The notes: generated from the sequence alone by a model not told the origin. A stretch of 51,913 bases of DNA from Dolichospermum sp. UHCC 0259 (GCF_009711935.1 NZ_VIKX01000305.1:1-51913), one strand, 5' to 3'. Counted from the stretch's first letter, positions 15,901 to 26,669 are shown. Translations and numbers: made by a program.

Positions 15901-15997
15901 GAAGCTGCACAGAATCATCCAATCTATCAATTCATCCGCGTTTATCTGCGTTTATCTGCGGTCAAATATTCTAAAAATCTGATTTTATACAACTTCA
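15901..15997. repeat. Dispersed ~100-bp MITE-like element, copy A
   Basis: It begins GAAGCTGCACAGAATCAT, contains TTTATCTGCG twice in tandem, and ends with a degenerate inverted terminus (TCTGATTTTATACAACTTC). The same arrangement is found at 26556-26663, and a part of it at 19318-19385. Confidence 0.75.
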
Positions 15998-16006
15998 AAA
16001 CCCCAT

Positions 16007-18760
16007 TTAAAATCTAATTTCTGCTCTCAATACAGTTGTATCACTTGTAGTTATAACTTGGAAACCGAGGTTTTCACATACTCGCTGCATCCCTGAATTG
16101 TCAGCTAAAATATCAGCATAGATACAACCAATTTTTTCATTTTTCCCAACCTCTAATAATCTGCGAAGTAGTTCTGTCCCTAAACCTTGATGCTGGAATT
16201 TATCACTTACTAGCATCGCAAATTCCGCCGCATTATTTTCATGTAATTTACTCAATCTTCCTACTGCTAATATTTCCCTATTTTCTGTTTCAGGATTTTG
16301 GTATTCTGCCACTAAAGCCATTTCTCGATCATAATCAATAAAGCATATTCGCGTTAGTCGTTCATGGGTAATGCGTTGACTTAATTTAATTAGGTGAAAA
16401 TAGCGAAAATAAACACTTTCTTCTGATAGAGTTTTGTGAAATTCTACCATTAACGGTTCGTCTTCTGGACGAATAGGACGAATCGTAACTGGTGTACCAT
16501 TTTCCAATTTCCAACTACTAACATATTGACTAGGATAGGGACGAATTGCCAATTTTGGTAATTGACTTTCCTCAATATCAGCAGAATGTAAAACTATCCT
16601 GGCATCTAAAGCAATTAATCCTCCAGGATGTATAGGAGTAGGAGGAATAGCTAACAATGGATTAATATCAATTTCTTTAATCCCAGGTTGTTCCACAACT
16701 AATTGACTAAATTCTACCATTAATTGTTCAAGAGCAGCAATATCAATACTTTTCCGGCCTCTGACTCCTTGCAAAGCTTTGTAAATTTTGGTTTGTTCCA
16801 TCATCCGTCGTGCTAGGGTAGTATTGAGAGGAGGAAGGGCGATCGCACTATCTTGAAAAACTTCTACCAATTGTCCTCCCGCACCAAATAATAATACTGG
16901 TCCAAATTGGGGATCTAAACTACTACCAATAATCAATTCATAACCATCAGTTTTGATCATTTTCTGTACCATAACACCAAGAAAGTCTTCAGCTTTGGCT
17001 TTCTCTTTTACCGATGTTTCAATATTTTGAAAAGCAAGTTTTACCGATTCCGCATTTTGCAAATTTAACTGCACACCACCCACATCAGTTTTATGGGTAA
17101 TTGTTTGAGAATAAAGTTTTAAAACCACCGGATAACCCAAATTTTCCGCACATTCAACCGCTTTATCCACAGTTTCCGCAATGCAACCAGCAACCACAGG
17201 AATACCGTAAGCTGCTAAAATTTCCTTAGATTCAAATTCCGTGAGAATTGTTCTTCCTGCTGTTCTTGCAGTTTGAATAATATTTTCAACTATGGCACAA
17301 TTACGAGTATTCACATCACAAATTAATGTTGGTAAAACCGGAGTTTCATAAATACCGCGCAGGTTATAACTCGACTTCCACATATAACTAAATATCCGCG
17401 CTGCTGTATCAGGATAAGCATAAGTGGGAATCCCTTGATTGTTAAGAATTTGTTCTCCCTCAGCTATATCTGCACCACCCATCCAACTTGCTAAAATCGG
17501 TTTATTTGACATTTGTGAGTAAGGTTTTAATTCTTCAGCAATTTTAGTAGGATCTGTCATTGATTGGGGTGTTAAAATCACTAACAAACCATCACTATTG
17601 GGATCTTTCGCCGCAATTTCTAAAGCTTTTGTATAACGTTGTGGATCAGCATCTCCTAAAATATCAATCGGATTATTATGACTCCATTGCGGTGGTAAAA
17701 TTTCATTCAAAGAAGTCATTATTTCTGGAGAAATTGCTGCTAATTCTCCCCCACTTTCAATTAATGTATCTGTTGCTAATACTCCTGGTCCACCAGCATT
17801 AGTTAAAATTGTTAACCGGGGACCCTTGGGACGGGGTTGTTTTGCTAATACTTCTGACATATCAAATAAATCAGAAATACTATTTACTCGTAATACCCCA
17901 CAACGGCGAAAAGCTGCATCTAAAACAGCATCACTTCCTGCTAATGATCCTGTATGAGAAGCGGCTGCTTTAGCTGCGGCTGGTGTCCGACCAGCTTTAA
18001 TCACAATTATCGGTTTTGTTAAAGCAACTTCTCGCGCTGCTGATAGGAAAGAACGCGCGTTCCCAATGGATTCCATATAAATTACAATACTTTTAGTCTG
18101 GGGGTCATCACCAAGATAATAAATTAAATCACCCCAACTTATATCTAACATTGAACCAATAGAAATAAAGGCACTAAACCCTACATTTTCTTGAAAACTC
18201 CAGTCTAAAATTGCTGTACATAAAGCCCCACTTTGGCTAATAAACCCAACATTTCCTGGACGCGCTATTTTACTAGCAAAGGTAGCATTTAAACCAGAAA
18301 TTGGGTTCATTACTCCTAAACAATTAGGACCAATAATTCTAATTTTTCCTCTTTGTGCTTGTTGGATAATTTCTCGTTCTAAAGCGATACCTTTTTCTCC
18401 AGCTTCTTTAAAACCAGCGGAAATAATTATTGCTCCTTTAACACCGATATCCACACAATCAGATATAATTTTAGGAACGGTTGCTGCTGGTGTGGCAATT
18501 ACCACTAAATCTATTTTTTCGGGAACATCAAAAATAGTTGAATAGGCTTTAATTCCTAATACGCTATGACGGTGAGGATTAATTGGAAAAACTGTCCCTC
18601 CAAAGGGATTAGTGATTAAGTTCCAAAGTAAAGTTCGTCCTACACTTCCGGGTTTTTCAGTAGCACCGATTACGGCTACAGTTTTGGGAATAAATATCCC
18701 ATCTAGGGGATTGACGATATCATCAACTTGATTGCTAATTCTTTGGTTAGATGTTTCCAT
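16007..18760 (-). CDS. Acetate-CoA ligase (NDP-forming)-like / GNAT acetyltransferase fusion
   Basis: The protein has 917 residues. Order of domains: CoA-binding Rossmann domain ([23 protein letters not shown] near 28), succinyl-CoA-ligase-like domain ([25 protein letters not shown] with a likely active-site His), ATP-grasp domain (about 490-710, [19 protein letters not shown]), and C-terminal GNAT domain (about 750-910, [17 protein letters not shown] and [13 protein letters not shown]). This layout is that of Pat-type protein acetyltransferases, in which the ligase-like part is often regulatory. Complete length; the ATG sits a few bases after AGGAGTA. Confidence 0.93.
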   Translation of the reverse strand: METSNQRISNQVDDIVNPLDGIFIPKTVAVIGATEKPGSVGRTLLWNLITNPFGGTVFPINPHRHSVLGIKAYSTIFDVPEKIDLVVIATPAATVPKIISDCVDIGVKGAIIISAGFKEAGEKGIALEREIIQQAQRGKIRIIGPNCLGVMNPISGLNATFASKIARPGNVGFISQSGALCTAILDWSFQENVGFSAFISIGSMLDISWGDLIYYLGDDPQTKSIVIYMESIGNARSFLSAAREVALTKPIIVIKAGRTPAAAKAAASHTGSLAGSDAVLDAAFRRCGVLRVNSISDLFDMSEVLAKQPRPKGPRLTILTNAGGPGVLATDTLIESGGELAAISPEIMTSLNEILPPQWSHNNPIDILGDADPQRYTKALEIAAKDPNSDGLLVILTPQSMTDPTKIAEELKPYSQMSNKPILASWMGGADIAEGEQILNNQGIPTYAYPDTAARIFSYMWKSSYNLRGIYETPVLPTLICDVNTRNCAIVENIIQTARTAGRTILTEFESKEILAAYGIPVVAGCIAETVDKAVECAENLGYPVVLKLYSQTITHKTDVGGVQLNLQNAESVKLAFQNIETSVKEKAKAEDFLGVMVQKMIKTDGYELIIGSSLDPQFGPVLLFGAGGQLVEVFQDSAIALPPLNTTLARRMMEQTKIYKALQGVRGRKSIDIAALEQLMVEFSQLVVEQPGIKEIDINPLLAIPPTPIHPGGLIALDARIVLHSADIEESQLPKLAIRPYPSQYVSSWKLENGTPVTIRPIRPEDEPLMVEFHKTLSEESVYFRYFHLIKLSQRITHERLTRICFIDYDREMALVAEYQNPETENREILAVGRLSKLHENNAAEFAMLVSDKFQHQGLGTELLRRLLEVGKNEKIGCIYADILADNSGMQRVCENLGFQVITTSDTTVLRAEIRF

Positions 18761-18858
18761 ACTTACTCCTATTAATTTGTGATTATTTTGGATTTTGCTG
18801 CATTAAGGTATGAATTTGTTTCACGCAGAGTCGCAGAGAGGAAGAGAAATAGAATTTT

Positions 18859-19302
18859 TTATCCTTTACTAATAATGTTGATGATTTTTGTTAACGCTAT
18901 ACCAATTCCTTGTTCTGCTATTGGGGAAAGACAATCTCCTAATTCAAAGTTAACCCCTGGTACTGTTATTAAGCAAGCTGGTGGACTATAACCATAGAGA
19001 GATTTTGTTAAAGCTAAAAGATATGTAGGCTTAATGCTATGTCCTATGATCATAGTAGATTCAGTAGGCAGTATAGATTCTACTTGCACATTTTGCAATT
19101 CTGAATTCAGACTAGCATCTACAAAAATTGCTAGATTGACATTTGCCAAATTTGCTGCTAATTCTGGAGTAAGTTGGTGAACTGCTAAAGATTGGACATT
19201 AGATAGATGCCAAAGATTAACTATATTTGCTACCTTATAACCAATACCATCATCACTACATAATTCATTGCCATAACCAATCACTATTGTAGTTTTCATC
19301 AT
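18859..19302 (-). CDS. hoxW: Hydrogenase maturation protease HoxW
   Basis: The protein has 147 residues. The HybD/HyaD-type fold signature is visible as VIGYGNELCSDDGIGYKVA with the metal-binding Asp near residue 17, FVDASLN in the middle (second acidic ligand), and GHSIKPTYLLAL near 90 with the His ligand. The enzyme cuts the C-terminal extension from the NiFe large subunit after nickel insertion. The hydrogenase large subunit HoxH is encoded 0.9 kb away on the same strand, which supports hoxW over another maturation protease. The pentapeptide gene separates the two on the other strand. Confidence 0.88.
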   Translation of the reverse strand: MMKTTIVIGYGNELCSDDGIGYKVANIVNLWHLSNVQSLAVHQLTPELAANLANVNLAIFVDASLNSELQNVQVESILPTESTMIIGHSIKPTYLLALTKSLYGYSPPACLITVPGVNFELGDCLSPIAEQGIGIALTKIINIISKG

Positions 19303-19317
19303 TGTTATTCCTCTTCT

Positions 19318-19385
19318 TAATTCATCCGTCTTTATCTGCGTTTATCTGCGTTTAACTATTCTAGGAATTTTGTTTCATCCAGTTT
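19318..19385. repeat. Dispersed MITE-like element, partial copy
   Basis: It contains the core AATTCATCCGTCTTTATCTG with repeated TTTATCTGCG and the downstream ATTCTAGGAATTT, as in copies A and B, but lacks the outer termini. Confidence 0.6.
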
Positions 19386-19566
19386 CCTCTTAATTTTGTA
19401 TAGGAGACTAAGAGTAAAATTTGACTACATGATCAGAAAACATAAACGTTCTCAAAACAAATTTATATGAACAGGACATTTATTTTCTTACTTATTCGTT
19501 ATATTATGAATTTGGATAGTTTTCATAAAACCATTAAACTTTTTAGATAAATTGTGAGGCTGTTTT

Positions 19567-19929
19567 ATGCCTGAAGTTAATTTTCAACAGCCAATTAATA
19601 GTGCTGCGAGGATTGTCGAAGAATATGCAATGGGAAAAAGAAACTTTGAAAAAGCAGAACTAGGTGATGCTAATTTACAAAGTTTGGATTTAAAAGGCTC
19701 TAATTTCAGCTATGCTGATTTGAGTAAAGCCAACCTTAGCGGTGCAAATTTGCGAGGATGTGATTTGAGTTTTGCTGATTTAAGTGATGCTAATTTACAA
19801 AATGCAGATTTACGCGGAGCAATGTTATTTTCCGCAAACTTACGTCAAGCTAATTTAGAAGGGACGCATTTAGAAAAAGCAGATTATGATCAGAATACCC
19901 GTTTTCCCACTAATTTTAACCCTATTTAA
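19567..19929 (+). CDS. Pentapeptide repeat protein
   Basis: The protein has 120 residues. From about residue 30 there are some 15 consecutive A(D/N)LXX units (for example LGDANLQSLDLKGSNFSYAD), which fold as a right-handed quadrilateral beta-helix. The first 25 residues and the end TRFPTNFNPI are outside the repeat. The family has no common enzymatic role. The gene lies alone between hoxW and hoxH, on the opposite strand to both. Confidence 0.92.
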   Translation: MPEVNFQQPINSAARIVEEYAMGKRNFEKAELGDANLQSLDLKGSNFSYADLSKANLSGANLRGCDLSFADLSDANLQNADLRGAMLFSANLRQANLEGTHLEKADYDQNTRFPTNFNPI

Positions 19930-20224
19930 GTAGGTGTGAAAATGGGTAGATAACCAGTATAGATACTGACGCGGCTATATCGGCCGCTTATTATTTATAC
20001 TGAGATTATTTAAAATAATCACACAACCCCCACTATATCACTTGACAATAAAAATAGCACATTTTATCAATTTTTGCAAATTTTAATTTTATAACTTAAT
20101 TTTTTCCTGGAAATACTTTAGTTAAATCTAAGATTAATTCAGGGAAAGATGACAAATTATATCATATAAATACAAATCCAAGATCCCTGACTGCTTTAAG
20201 AAGTTGGGGATCTAAACTAGATAC

Positions 20225-21673
20225 TTAATTACGATAAATTTGATTAACTATAGTTCCATTTGTGTCCACTAATTCTATTAGTAAAGGCATTTGTCCCATT
20301 GCATGAGTTGAACAACTTAAACAAGGATCAAAAGCCCGAATTCCAGCTTCCACACGGTTTAACATTCCTTGTTTTATTTCACTACCTTGAACAAAATGAC
20401 GGGCAATTTGGGCAACTGTACGATTCATTGCTAAGTTATTTTGACCAGTAGCAATAATCAAATTCACCTTTAACATTAAACCATTTTCATCAACTTGATA
20501 ATGATGAAATAATGTTCCTCTTGGTGCTTCACTTGCACCCACAGCTTCTAAGCAATTAATCCCAGCTTCTGCACGGATACGAGTTGAGAGAATATCAGGA
20601 TCATCAAGGATAATTTCTATGTGTTCAATTGATGCCAAAATTTCAATTAACCGGGCATAATGATAGAAAAATGATGATTTAACAGTGCCGTTTCCATGAG
20701 AGCGGAATTCTTTTAATTCTGCGTCTGCTAAAGGTGTACCAATGTGACTACAAATATTTAATCTAGCTAATGGTCCAACTCGATACATTCCACTATCTAA
20801 ACGACAATGATCACTACTATCAGGATAACCCAAAGGACGATAGTAGGGAGATTTTAAATAAGAATCAGCTTGAACGGCTTCACCGAGAAATTCATGATAG
20901 TTACTGGGGTCAAGTTTATCAGCAACAATGTTTCCTGCACTATCAACAAATCGGAGATGCCCATCATAGGTTTCCCATAAACCTTCGGGACTGACTAAAC
21001 CCATGAATAAACTAGGAAAATTACCAAAGGTTTGAGCTTCTTTTTCATAATCTTTTAATAAACCTTTAAATAACTCTATAGCATTAATTACAGTGGCTTT
21101 GGCTTCAGGAATTCGTTGTTGAATGTGAGTGCGATTTTCTTCAGCTAAAGGGTCGCTGACTCCACCGGGAACAGACCAGGAAGGATGGACTTTTTTACCT
21201 CCTAATAATTCAATGATTTCTTGTCCAAATTGCCGTAAACGAATCCCACCTCTAGCTAATTCTGGTTCAGCAGCAATTAATCCAAATACGTTACGTTTTT
21301 CGGGATCACTATCCATGCCTAATAATAGGTCTGGTGCGCTAAGGTGAAAGAAGCTGAGGGCATGGGATTGGACAATTTGACCCAAATTCATTAAACGGCG
21401 TAATTGAGACGCTGTTTTGGGAATTGTAACAGCTAGTATTTTGTCGCCTGTTTTTGCTGATGCTAATAAATGACTGACTGGACAAATACCGCAAATTCTC
21501 GCCGTAATTCCCGGCATTTCTGGAAACGGACGACCAACACAAAATTTCTCAAAACCGCGAAATTCGGTAACATGAAATCTAGCATCATTTACTTGACCTT
21601 CATCATCTAAATAGATACTAATTTTTGCGTGTCCTTCAATGCGAGTAACTGGATCAATAACAATGGTTTTCAT
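20225..21673 (-). CDS. hoxH: Bidirectional NiFe hydrogenase large subunit HoxH
   Basis: The NiFe site ligands are present in [10 protein letters not shown] (N-terminal pair) and DPCLSCSTH (C-terminal pair). After the final His a 24-residue tail starting [12 protein letters not shown] remains; it is the extension removed by HoxW. The start is placed at ATG 21673 because [18 protein letters not shown] is the family N-terminus; the longer frame to 21766 covers repeat DNA. HoxH forms the hydrogenase module with HoxY and exchanges electrons with NAD(H) through HoxEFU. It is the last gene of the hox cluster, with a 76-bp palindromic repeat ahead of it. Confidence 0.97.
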   Translation of the reverse strand: MKTIVIDPVTRIEGHAKISIYLDDEGQVNDARFHVTEFRGFEKFCVGRPFPEMPGITARICGICPVSHLLASAKTGDKILAVTIPKTASQLRRLMNLGQIVQSHALSFFHLSAPDLLLGMDSDPEKRNVFGLIAAEPELARGGIRLRQFGQEIIELLGGKKVHPSWSVPGGVSDPLAEENRTHIQQRIPEAKATVINAIELFKGLLKDYEKEAQTFGNFPSLFMGLVSPEGLWETYDGHLRFVDSAGNIVADKLDPSNYHEFLGEAVQADSYLKSPYYRPLGYPDSSDHCRLDSGMYRVGPLARLNICSHIGTPLADAELKEFRSHGNGTVKSSFFYHYARLIEILASIEHIEIILDDPDILSTRIRAEAGINCLEAVGASEAPRGTLFHHYQVDENGLMLKVNLIIATGQNNLAMNRTVAQIARHFVQGSEIKQGMLNRVEAGIRAFDPCLSCSTHAMGQMPLLIELVDTNGTIVNQIYRN

Positions 21674-21709
21674 AAATAAATAATAGATGATTGGGAATAA
21701 TAGAAAATT

Positions 21710-21785
21710 GTAGGTTGAGTTGATGCAAGGAAACCTAACAAAAACTTTGATAATGTTGGGTTTCACTTCGTTCTACCCAACCTAC
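21710..21785. repeat. MITE-like palindromic repeat upstream of hoxH
   Basis: GTAGGTTGAGT at the left and ACCCAACCTAC at the right are inverted termini with one mismatch. The inside carries further AACCTAAC / GTTGGGTT arms. This is a common intergenic repeat type in cyanobacteria; its RNA could fold and affect hoxH translation or mRNA processing. Confidence 0.7.
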
Positions 21786-21802
21786 GTATATGTCACCTGA
21801 AA

Positions 21803-22417
21803 TTACGAATCATACATCCTAGCTTCTGCGGCTTCTGGGTACTCATCACAGTATTCTTCAAAAGCTGTTTTTAGAGGTTTTTTGGCGCGTTGATGGGCTA
21901 TTTCGGCTTGAATTTCTTCTACTACATCCCAAGCTGCGGCAGATTCAGGGGAATTAGTACCTTTGTCAGCAGAAACAAGACGAGCTTTTTTGATTTCATT
22001 TTGTAATTCTTCTTCTAAGAAAAATGAGCGGGGTTTTTCTAAACAACTACTTCGAGCTAAGATGTCAGTAAGTGAGATTATTCCTAATAATTCACCACTA
22101 ATTACAGGCGCACGACGAAGATGATGATTAGCAAATAATCTGGCTACATATTCTAAACCTAATTCTGGATTAACAACAATACAAGGTTTAGTCATAATTT
22201 CATAAACACGGACTTCATTGGGATCTTTTCCGTAGGCTATTACTTTATAAACAATATCGCTTTCTGTAATCATGCCATAAGCATCTTGTTCATGACGACG
22301 ATCTACAATTAATGCTCTCCAATCTCTAGATTTCATTAAATCAACGGCTTCTTTTATTGTGGCTGAACTGCGAATCATGGCCACATCTTTAGTCATTACA
22401 TCTGCTGCTGTTAACAT
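21803..22417 (-). CDS. Two-CBS-domain protein inside the hox cluster
   Basis: The protein has 204 residues. Two CBS motifs span about 1-60 (TAADVMTKDVAMIRSSATIKEAVDLM) and 72-125 (VYEIMTKPCIVVNPELGLEYVARLF). A polar tail follows that ends EYCDEYPEAAEARMYDS. CBS pairs bind adenine nucleotides and usually regulate partner proteins. A CBS gene between hoxY and hoxH is, as I recall, also found in related heterocystous cyanobacteria. A regulatory role in the hydrogenase is possible but not shown. Tandem GGAGTCA repeats lie just upstream (22437-22466). Confidence 0.88.
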   Translation of the reverse strand: MLTAADVMTKDVAMIRSSATIKEAVDLMKSRDWRALIVDRRHEQDAYGMITESDIVYKVIAYGKDPNEVRVYEIMTKPCIVVNPELGLEYVARLFANHHLRRAPVISGELLGIISLTDILARSSCLEKPRSFFLEEELQNEIKKARLVSADKGTNSPESAAAWDVVEEIQAEIAHQRAKKPLKTAFEEYCDEYPEAAEARMYDS

Positions 22418-22436
22418 AATTTACCTCGAAAAAATA

Positions 22437-22466
22437 GGAGTCGGGAGTCAGGAGTCAGGAGTCAGG
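22437..22466. repeat. GGAGTCA heptamer array
   Basis: Four units (one degenerate, GGAGTCG) occur in tandem between hoxY and the CBS gene. Confidence 0.8.
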
Positions 22467-22504
22467 ATAAAGAAAGAAGATATTTATTTGGTTATAATTA
22501 CTAA

Positions 22505-23050
22505 TTAACCAAATTTAATCATGTTTCGTCCATCCATAGCGGGTCTTTCTCCTCTTAATAAAGGTTCAAGTGCAGCCTTAATTCGGGGGGCTGAAGGGGG
22601 ACACCCTGGTAAATAAATATCAACATCTACTACCTTATGTACAGGAACAACTCTATCTAATAAAGGGGGAACAATACCTGGTGAATGGGGAATTTGTTGA
22701 TTAATATCGGCTTCTTGGACATAAGCTAATTGTAAAGCGGGTTCAGCACCACCGGCAAGATTTAGTAAGGCGGTAACATTACCGGTGACAGCACAATCTC
22801 CAAAGGAAATTATTGTTTTAGTCCGTTTTCTAATTTTGTGAATTAATTCTAAATGTTCTTCATTAGCTATAGCCCCTTCAACTAATACGATATCTACGCC
22901 TTCGGGATATTCTTTAATATCAGCTAAGGGACTATAAACTATATCTACTTGTGCGGCTAAATAGATTAACCATTCATCCAAATCGAGAAAGGACATATGA
23001 CAACCAGAACACCCACCTAACCACACTGTTGCTAATTTGATTGTAGTCAT
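22505..23050 (-). CDS. hoxY: Bidirectional hydrogenase small subunit HoxY
   Basis: The protein has 181 residues. Its Fe-S ligands are in GGCSGCHMS near the N-terminus, GDCAVTGN in the middle and PGCPPSAPR near the end, which fits one [4Fe-4S] cluster, as in the short small subunits of NAD-linked hydrogenases. It pairs with HoxH and relays electrons to HoxU. The start at ATG 23050 gives the family N-terminus (TTIKLATVWLGGCSGC). Confidence 0.96.
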   Translation of the reverse strand: MTTIKLATVWLGGCSGCHMSFLDLDEWLIYLAAQVDIVYSPLADIKEYPEGVDIVLVEGAIANEEHLELIHKIRKRTKTIISFGDCAVTGNVTALLNLAGGAEPALQLAYVQEADINQQIPHSPGIVPPLLDRVVPVHKVVDVDIYLPGCPPSAPRIKAALEPLLRGERPAMDGRNMIKFG

Positions 23051-23062
23051 TTTTTTACCTTT

Positions 23063-23584
23063 TCAGTTTTCAGTTGAAATTAATGATTGCCATTCTTTGA
23101 CAACATGAATAGGAACTGTGATATTAATAAAGTTTTTGCCGGGAAGGGGTATAGATAAAGTTAAAGATTCTGGAGGTAATTGAGGTAAGATTTCTGTCAA
23201 ATTATATTGACCAATAGTTGGTGCTGGGGCTTCCTTTAAAAATATATCATTAGCATTCCAAAGTTTACCTGTATTGGTAGTAATTCTTAATGGTTGGGGG
23301 TGAATTAATTCCGCAGAACCAGGAAAGCCAACTAGACGAAGGTTGATATTAGATGGTTGGTCTGAATACACTTGTTTAAATAATACAATTTGCCAGACTT
23401 TTCCTGATTGATCATCTAATTTTACTTGTGAGCGATAAATAACTTCTTCTGGTGGTTTTCCTATTTGAGTAACAGCAGCAATTACTTTTTCAGATGATAG
23501 ATTTGCTAAACCAAGGAATATCAATGTTGTCAATATTCCCACGAATAGAATTCGCTTAAATATTTGTTGAATATGTCGTAACAT
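23063..23584 (-). CDS. DUF3122 domain-containing exported protein
   Basis: The protein has 173 residues. A hydrophobic N-terminus (ILFVGILTTLIFLGLANLS) ending near residue 36 suggests a signal peptide. The rest contains the DUF3122 pattern: VIYRSQVKLDDQSGKVWQIV, LVGFPGSAELIHPQPLRI and SLTLSIPLPG. The family is confined mainly to cyanobacteria and its role is unknown. It lies 12 bp upstream of hoxY in the same orientation, so it is very likely co-transcribed with the hydrogenase, although an exported protein does not obviously belong to a cytosolic complex. Confidence 0.88.
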   Translation of the reverse strand: MLRHIQQIFKRILFVGILTTLIFLGLANLSSEKVIAAVTQIGKPPEEVIYRSQVKLDDQSGKVWQIVLFKQVYSDQPSNINLRLVGFPGSAELIHPQPLRITTNTGKLWNANDIFLKEAPAPTIGQYNLTEILPQLPPESLTLSIPLPGKNFINITVPIHVVKEWQSLISTEN

Positions 23585-23619
23585 GAGATTTCATTTTAAA
23601 TTATGCTAATGACCAATGA

Positions 23620-24336
23620 CTAAAGATTCCATTGCTTTTTATTTCTTGCAGTTACTAAAAATTCGATTTTACCCCGATCATGTTTCATTTCCCCGACACT
23701 TGAACCTTTATCAAATAACGCTCCTGTGGGACAGGCATTCACACATTTACCGCAGGAAGTACAGGTTTGGGAAGTTCCCCAAGGTTGATTTAAATCAGTA
23801 ATTACGTGAGATTTTGATCCTCGTCCTGCCATATCCCAAGTATGTGCGCCTTCAATTTCATCACAGACACGAACACAGCGAGTGCAAAGCACACAACGAT
23901 TATGATCTATGCCAAAAAGATGATGGGAAGTATCAACAGGACGTTGAGGATTTTGATATTCTAAGCGCAGATGATCCATGCCCATTTCTATGGCTAAATC
24001 TTGTAATTCACAGTTACCATTAGCAACACAAACGGCACAAATATGATTACCTTCGGCAAATAACATTTCGATAATTGTGCGTCGGTATTTTTGTAAGCGA
24101 TCGCTATTTGTATTCACCTCCATTCCTTCTGTAACTTTAGTCACGCAAGCAGGTTGTAATTTATTACTTCCCGCAATTTCTACCAAACATAAACGACAAG
24201 CACCAATATCACCCACACCTTCTAAATGGCATAATGTGGGAATATGAATACTAGCTTCCTGCGCTGCTTCGAGTAAGGTTTCATCCTCACGAGCGCTAAT
24301 CAATTCCCCATTGATTGTTAAGGTTTTGACAGTCAT
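23620..24336 (-). CDS. hoxU: Diaphorase Fe-S subunit HoxU
   Basis: The protein has 238 residues from ATG 24336 ([24 protein letters not shown]). The longer frame to 24432 only translates heptamer repeat DNA. An N-terminal [2Fe-2S] ferredoxin domain ([19 protein letters not shown]) is followed by an NADH-dehydrogenase-type His/Cys segment ([15 protein letters not shown]) and two [4Fe-4S] motifs ([11 protein letters not shown] and [12 protein letters not shown]). It links the HoxF flavin to HoxY. The C-terminal ARNKKQWNL is short, as in the family. Confidence 0.95.
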   Translation of the reverse strand: MTVKTLTINGELISAREDETLLEAAQEASIHIPTLCHLEGVGDIGACRLCLVEIAGSNKLQPACVTKVTEGMEVNTNSDRLQKYRRTIIEMLFAEGNHICAVCVANGNCELQDLAIEMGMDHLRLEYQNPQRPVDTSHHLFGIDHNRCVLCTRCVRVCDEIEGAHTWDMAGRGSKSHVITDLNQPWGTSQTCTSCGKCVNACPTGALFDKGSSVGEMKHDRGKIEFLVTARNKKQWNL

Positions 24337-24440
24337 AGTAATTTGGTAATGGGTAATGGGTAATTGGTAATTGGTAATTGGTAATTGGTAATTGCTAAAG
24401 AACTCTTGCAACTGACAACTGACTAATGACAACTGACTAA
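24337..24440. repeat. Heptamer arrays between hoxF and hoxU
   Basis: TTGGTAA/GGTAATG-type units (about 24342-24395) are followed by GACAACTGACTAAT units (24410-24440). The second array reaches into the hoxF 3' end, so the last hoxF codons (LVSCH) are repeat-derived. Confidence 0.8.
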
Positions 24441-26030
24441 TTCCAAATATTCATCTCGAAAATATCGCAAAGTGCTAAAAACTGGATTTGGTGCAGACTG
24501 TCCTAAACCACATAAACTGGTGTGTTTTACCATGTCGCAAAGTTCCTCCAATAAATCTAAATCCGCGAGTGAACCTTTTCCTTGACTAATCTTTGTTAAT
24601 AAACCATGTAATTGCACAGTTCCCACACGACAAGGAATGCACTTACCGCAAGATTCATCCATGCAAAATTCCATGAAAAAACGAGCGACATCTACCATAT
24701 TTGTAGTTTGATCCATGACAATCATCCCACCCGAACCCATCATCGAACCCAAGGCGGTTAAGGATTCATAATCCACAGGTGTAGCAAAAGCTGACGCAGG
24801 AATACATCCCCCTGAAGGTCCGCCAGTTTGTACTGCTTTAGCTATACCATTGTCGGGAACACCTCCGCCCATTTCCTCGACAATTTCTTGTAAACTTGTT
24901 CCCATTGGGACTTCAATTAAACCCGTGTTGCGGATGTTTCCCGCTAATGCAAACACCTTTGTGCCTTTGCTTTTGCCAATGCCGATATTAGCAAACCAAT
25001 CAGCACCTTTACGAATAATCGGGGCGATATTGGCAAAGGTTTCCACGTTGTTAATTAACGTTGGATAGCCCCATAAACCCGATTCAGCCGGGTATGGTGG
25101 ACGGGGATGGGGGACACCACGTTTACCTTCAATGGAAGCCATTAACGCCGTTTCCTCACCGCAGACATAAGCGCCCGCACCAATGCGGATTTCGACTTTA
25201 AAATCAAAGGGTGAGTCAAAGATTTGTGAACCTAAAAGTCCTAAGCGTTGGGCTTGACGAATGGCAGTTTCTAGACGTTTAATAGCAATAGGATATTCTG
25301 CCCTAACATAAATATAGCCTTGATTTGCGCCAATGGAATAGGCAGCGATCGCCATCCCTTCCAAAACTCGATGGGGGTCACTTTCTAATACACTCCTATC
25401 CATGAATGCACCGGGATCACCTTCATCAGCATTGCAAATTACAAACTTCTTCTCACCGAGGGATTTAGCCACAGTTCCCCATTTTAACCCAGTGGGATAA
25501 CCAGCACCACCGCGTCCCCTTAAACCGCTTTTAGTAATAGTTTCCACTACCTGACTGGGTTTCATTTCCCGCAACACTTGGTAAAGGGACTGATAACCAT
25601 CAGCCGCAATGTAAGCTTGAATTCGTTCGGGGTCAATTTTACCACTGTTTTCTAGCACAATTGGTAATTGACGGCTAAAAAATGGCTGACTTAAATCACC
25701 TTGTTGTAAATTTGTTTCTTCTCCATTTACCCCCGCAATAATTTCTGCGGCATTTTCTGGGGTGACTTTTTCATACAATTTTGATGAGGTGGGATTCTCC
25801 TTGTTTTCCACCTGTACCAATGGTCCCTGACAACATAGACGCATACAGCCTACACCAGCAACTTGCACAGTATCTTCTAAACCCGCAGCTTTCACAGATG
25901 TTTCGAGATTGTCTTTCACAGCTTGAGAATCAGAAGAGAGACAACCCGCAGCAGTACAACAGCGAATTTGTACAGATTTTCGTTGAGAAATTTCCTTTTG
26001 GGCAATTTCTAATAATTCACTTAGTTCCAT
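24423..26030 (-). CDS. hoxF: Diaphorase NAD(H)/FMN subunit HoxF
   Basis: The protein has 535 residues. N-terminal thioredoxin-like [2Fe-2S] domain ([27 protein letters not shown]), then the NuoF-type core: [16 protein letters not shown] for NAD and [32 protein letters not shown], and [12 protein letters not shown] with a later C for the [4Fe-4S] cluster. It catalyses NAD+/NADH exchange. Its start overlaps the hoxE end by 14 bp, indicating translational coupling. The last few residues come from heptamer repeat DNA. Confidence 0.97.
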   Translation of the reverse strand: MELSELLEIAQKEISQRKSVQIRCCTAAGCLSSDSQAVKDNLETSVKAAGLEDTVQVAGVGCMRLCCQGPLVQVENKENPTSSKLYEKVTPENAAEIIAGVNGEETNLQQGDLSQPFFSRQLPIVLENSGKIDPERIQAYIAADGYQSLYQVLREMKPSQVVETITKSGLRGRGGAGYPTGLKWGTVAKSLGEKKFVICNADEGDPGAFMDRSVLESDPHRVLEGMAIAAYSIGANQGYIYVRAEYPIAIKRLETAIRQAQRLGLLGSQIFDSPFDFKVEIRIGAGAYVCGEETALMASIEGKRGVPHPRPPYPAESGLWGYPTLINNVETFANIAPIIRKGADWFANIGIGKSKGTKVFALAGNIRNTGLIEVPMGTSLQEIVEEMGGGVPDNGIAKAVQTGGPSGGCIPASAFATPVDYESLTALGSMMGSGGMIVMDQTTNMVDVARFFMEFCMDESCGKCIPCRVGTVQLHGLLTKISQGKGSLADLDLLEELCDMVKHTSLCGLGQSAPNPVFSTLRYFRDEYLELVSCH

Positions 26031-26529
26031 TTTGCCCCCATTCTCCTACTTTTTCGCAAACTGATTCCGGGGTTTGATTACCTAAAATAGCGCCATCAAA
26101 CACTACCGCAGGGGCAATTCCACAAGCCCCCAAACATCTAGCTGTCATCAAAGAAATTTGACCATTGGCGGTAGTTTCTCCTGCGTGAATTTGCGTAAAC
26201 TCTTCCACATTTGTTAAGATTGCCGTTGAGCCTTTAACATAACAAGCTGTACCCGTACAAACTACACAGTTATGAACTCCTTTCGGTGCTAGGGAAAACA
26301 AATGATAGAAAGTAGCCACCCCATAAACCCGACTAGGTGGTAACTTCAGACTATGGGAAATGTACAGCAATAAATCCAGTTCTAAATAACCAAATAGCTC
26401 AGAAGCCCGATGTAGAATTTCAATAAGTGCATCTTGTTGGTATTGATGACGCTTAATAGTTGCATCTAAAATCTTTAACCGCTTATCTCCACTGGGATGA
26501 GTTGAAGAAGGTGGAACTGATGTTTTCAT
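26017..26529 (-). CDS. hoxE: Hydrogenase subunit HoxE
   Basis: The protein has 170 residues from ATG 26529; a TTG at 26547 gives a longer but less likely form. It is a NuoE-like [2Fe-2S] protein: [17 protein letters not shown], then [11 protein letters not shown] and [12 protein letters not shown] give the four Cys. HoxE joins HoxFU in the diaphorase module and may interact with ferredoxin. It is the first gene of the hox operon, so the promoter should lie in the ~140 bp before it, where dispersed repeat copy B sits. Confidence 0.95.
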   Translation of the reverse strand: MKTSVPPSSTHPSGDKRLKILDATIKRHQYQQDALIEILHRASELFGYLELDLLLYISHSLKLPPSRVYGVATFYHLFSLAPKGVHNCVVCTGTACYVKGSTAILTNVEEFTQIHAGETTANGQISLMTARCLGACGIAPAVVFDGAILGNQTPESVCEKVGEWGQNGTK

Positions 26530-26555
26530 ATTTTTTTCACAGACCAACTTTATTT

Positions 26556-26663
26556 AAGGCTGCACAGAATCATAAAATCCATTAATTCATCCGTCTTTAT
26601 CTGCGTTCATCTGCGTTTATCTGCGGTTAATAATTCTGAAAATCTGATTCTATGCAGCTTCAT
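26556..26663. repeat. Dispersed MITE-like element, copy B, upstream of hoxE
   Basis: The termini GGCTGCACAGAATCA and TGATTCTATGCAGC are inverted near-matches around a core with three TCTGCG(T) units. It is the best-preserved of the three copies. It lies between the universal stress gene and hoxE, where the hox promoter is expected. Confidence 0.78.
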
Positions 26664-26669
26664 CTAGAA

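Noticed and set aside
19930-20224. Small RNA between the pentapeptide gene and hoxH
   Set aside because: Only a short CGGC..GGCCG motif and AT-rich DNA are present; nothing supports a defined transcript.
21674-21766. Longer HoxH N-terminus
   Set aside because: It lies in intergenic DNA overlapping a palindromic repeat; family proteins start at [15 protein letters not shown].
24337-24432. Longer HoxU with an extra 32-residue N-terminus
   Set aside because: The extra part translates tandem heptamers ([14 protein letters not shown]); the conserved N-terminus starts at 24336.
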